From the NCBI GenBank assembly GCA_013398955.1, contig VWPU01011712.1:1-64000 (forward strand): a stretch of 64,000 nucleotides of DNA, given 5' to 3'. This DNA is from Callaeas wilsoni. Lineage: Eukaryota > Chordata > Aves > Passeriformes > Callaeidae. Shown piece after piece: positions 63,901 through 64,000 of this stretch. How positions within the stretch are numbered: position 1 is the first letter of the stretch; every line of letters begins with the position of its first letter. The translations under genes were made by a program, and so were the position numbers. Under the pieces are notes generated by a model. It made no database searches, had not been told where the DNA came from, and saw only the letters and a list, made by a program, of their open reading frames with translations.

Positions 63901-64000
63901 TCTTCAAGGACAACACACTGGATAACAGGATTTTTAGTTCTTAGAACCGTACCTTGTGTTGGACATGCTCTCTGCAGTTATGCTGGGCAGTATTAGCTTG
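60971..64000. other. Unique non-coding sequence, no gene seen
   Basis: No gene is supported. A donor-like GTAAGG follows a short open minus-strand segment at 62524, and CAG followed by GTAAGAG lies on the minus strand near 63577. Neither has a convincing pyrimidine-rich acceptor. A 10-base direct duplication (TAGGTGTCAA twice) lies at about 62950-62970. Confidence 0.5.

Overview
The window reads as non-coding vertebrate DNA from a bird. The clearest marker is a truncated CR1 retrotransposon at about 44332-44652, which ends in the ATTCTGTG-type octamer repeat of avian CR1 elements. Three solitary retroviral LTRs have sequences I associate, from memory, with songbird endogenous retrovirus families, so a passerine is my best guess. 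No bacterial-style gene organisation, rRNA, tRNA, CRISPR array or long open frame is present. Every open frame of 100-160 codons looks like chance or repeat sequence.

Layout: bases 1-140 are dense in CpG and look like the right-hand edge of a CpG island, possibly a promoter or first exon mostly outside the window. From 141 to about 13.3 kb the sequence is mostly unique, with an AT-rich palindromic patch near 11.25 kb. At 13391-14503 lies a 47-bp-period minisatellite that was split by a minus-strand solo LTR (13563-14009) carrying a TCAG target duplication. From 14.5 to 42.5 kb the sequence is again mostly unique, with an A/C-rich tract at 35130-35281. At 42536-42733 there are three identical 66-bp tandem copies, followed by the CR1 fragment. 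Two plus-strand solo LTRs of one family occupy 46377-47052 and 60320-60965. A (TG)31 microsatellite sits at 48235-48296.

Genes: I recognise no protein-coding gene. A few short stretches have splice acceptor and donor signals around an open frame. On the minus strand these are at 55737-55812, 31448-31487, 20447-20486, 19955-19993 and 12198-12294. On the plus strand they are at 19962-20047 and 51462-51576. The five minus-strand pieces can be joined without a stop in one frame. I cannot match the peptides to a family, and pseudo-exons of this quality are common by chance, so these are leads only. The simplest reading is a large intron, perhaps the first intron of a gene whose CpG-island promoter lies at the left edge, or an intergenic region.
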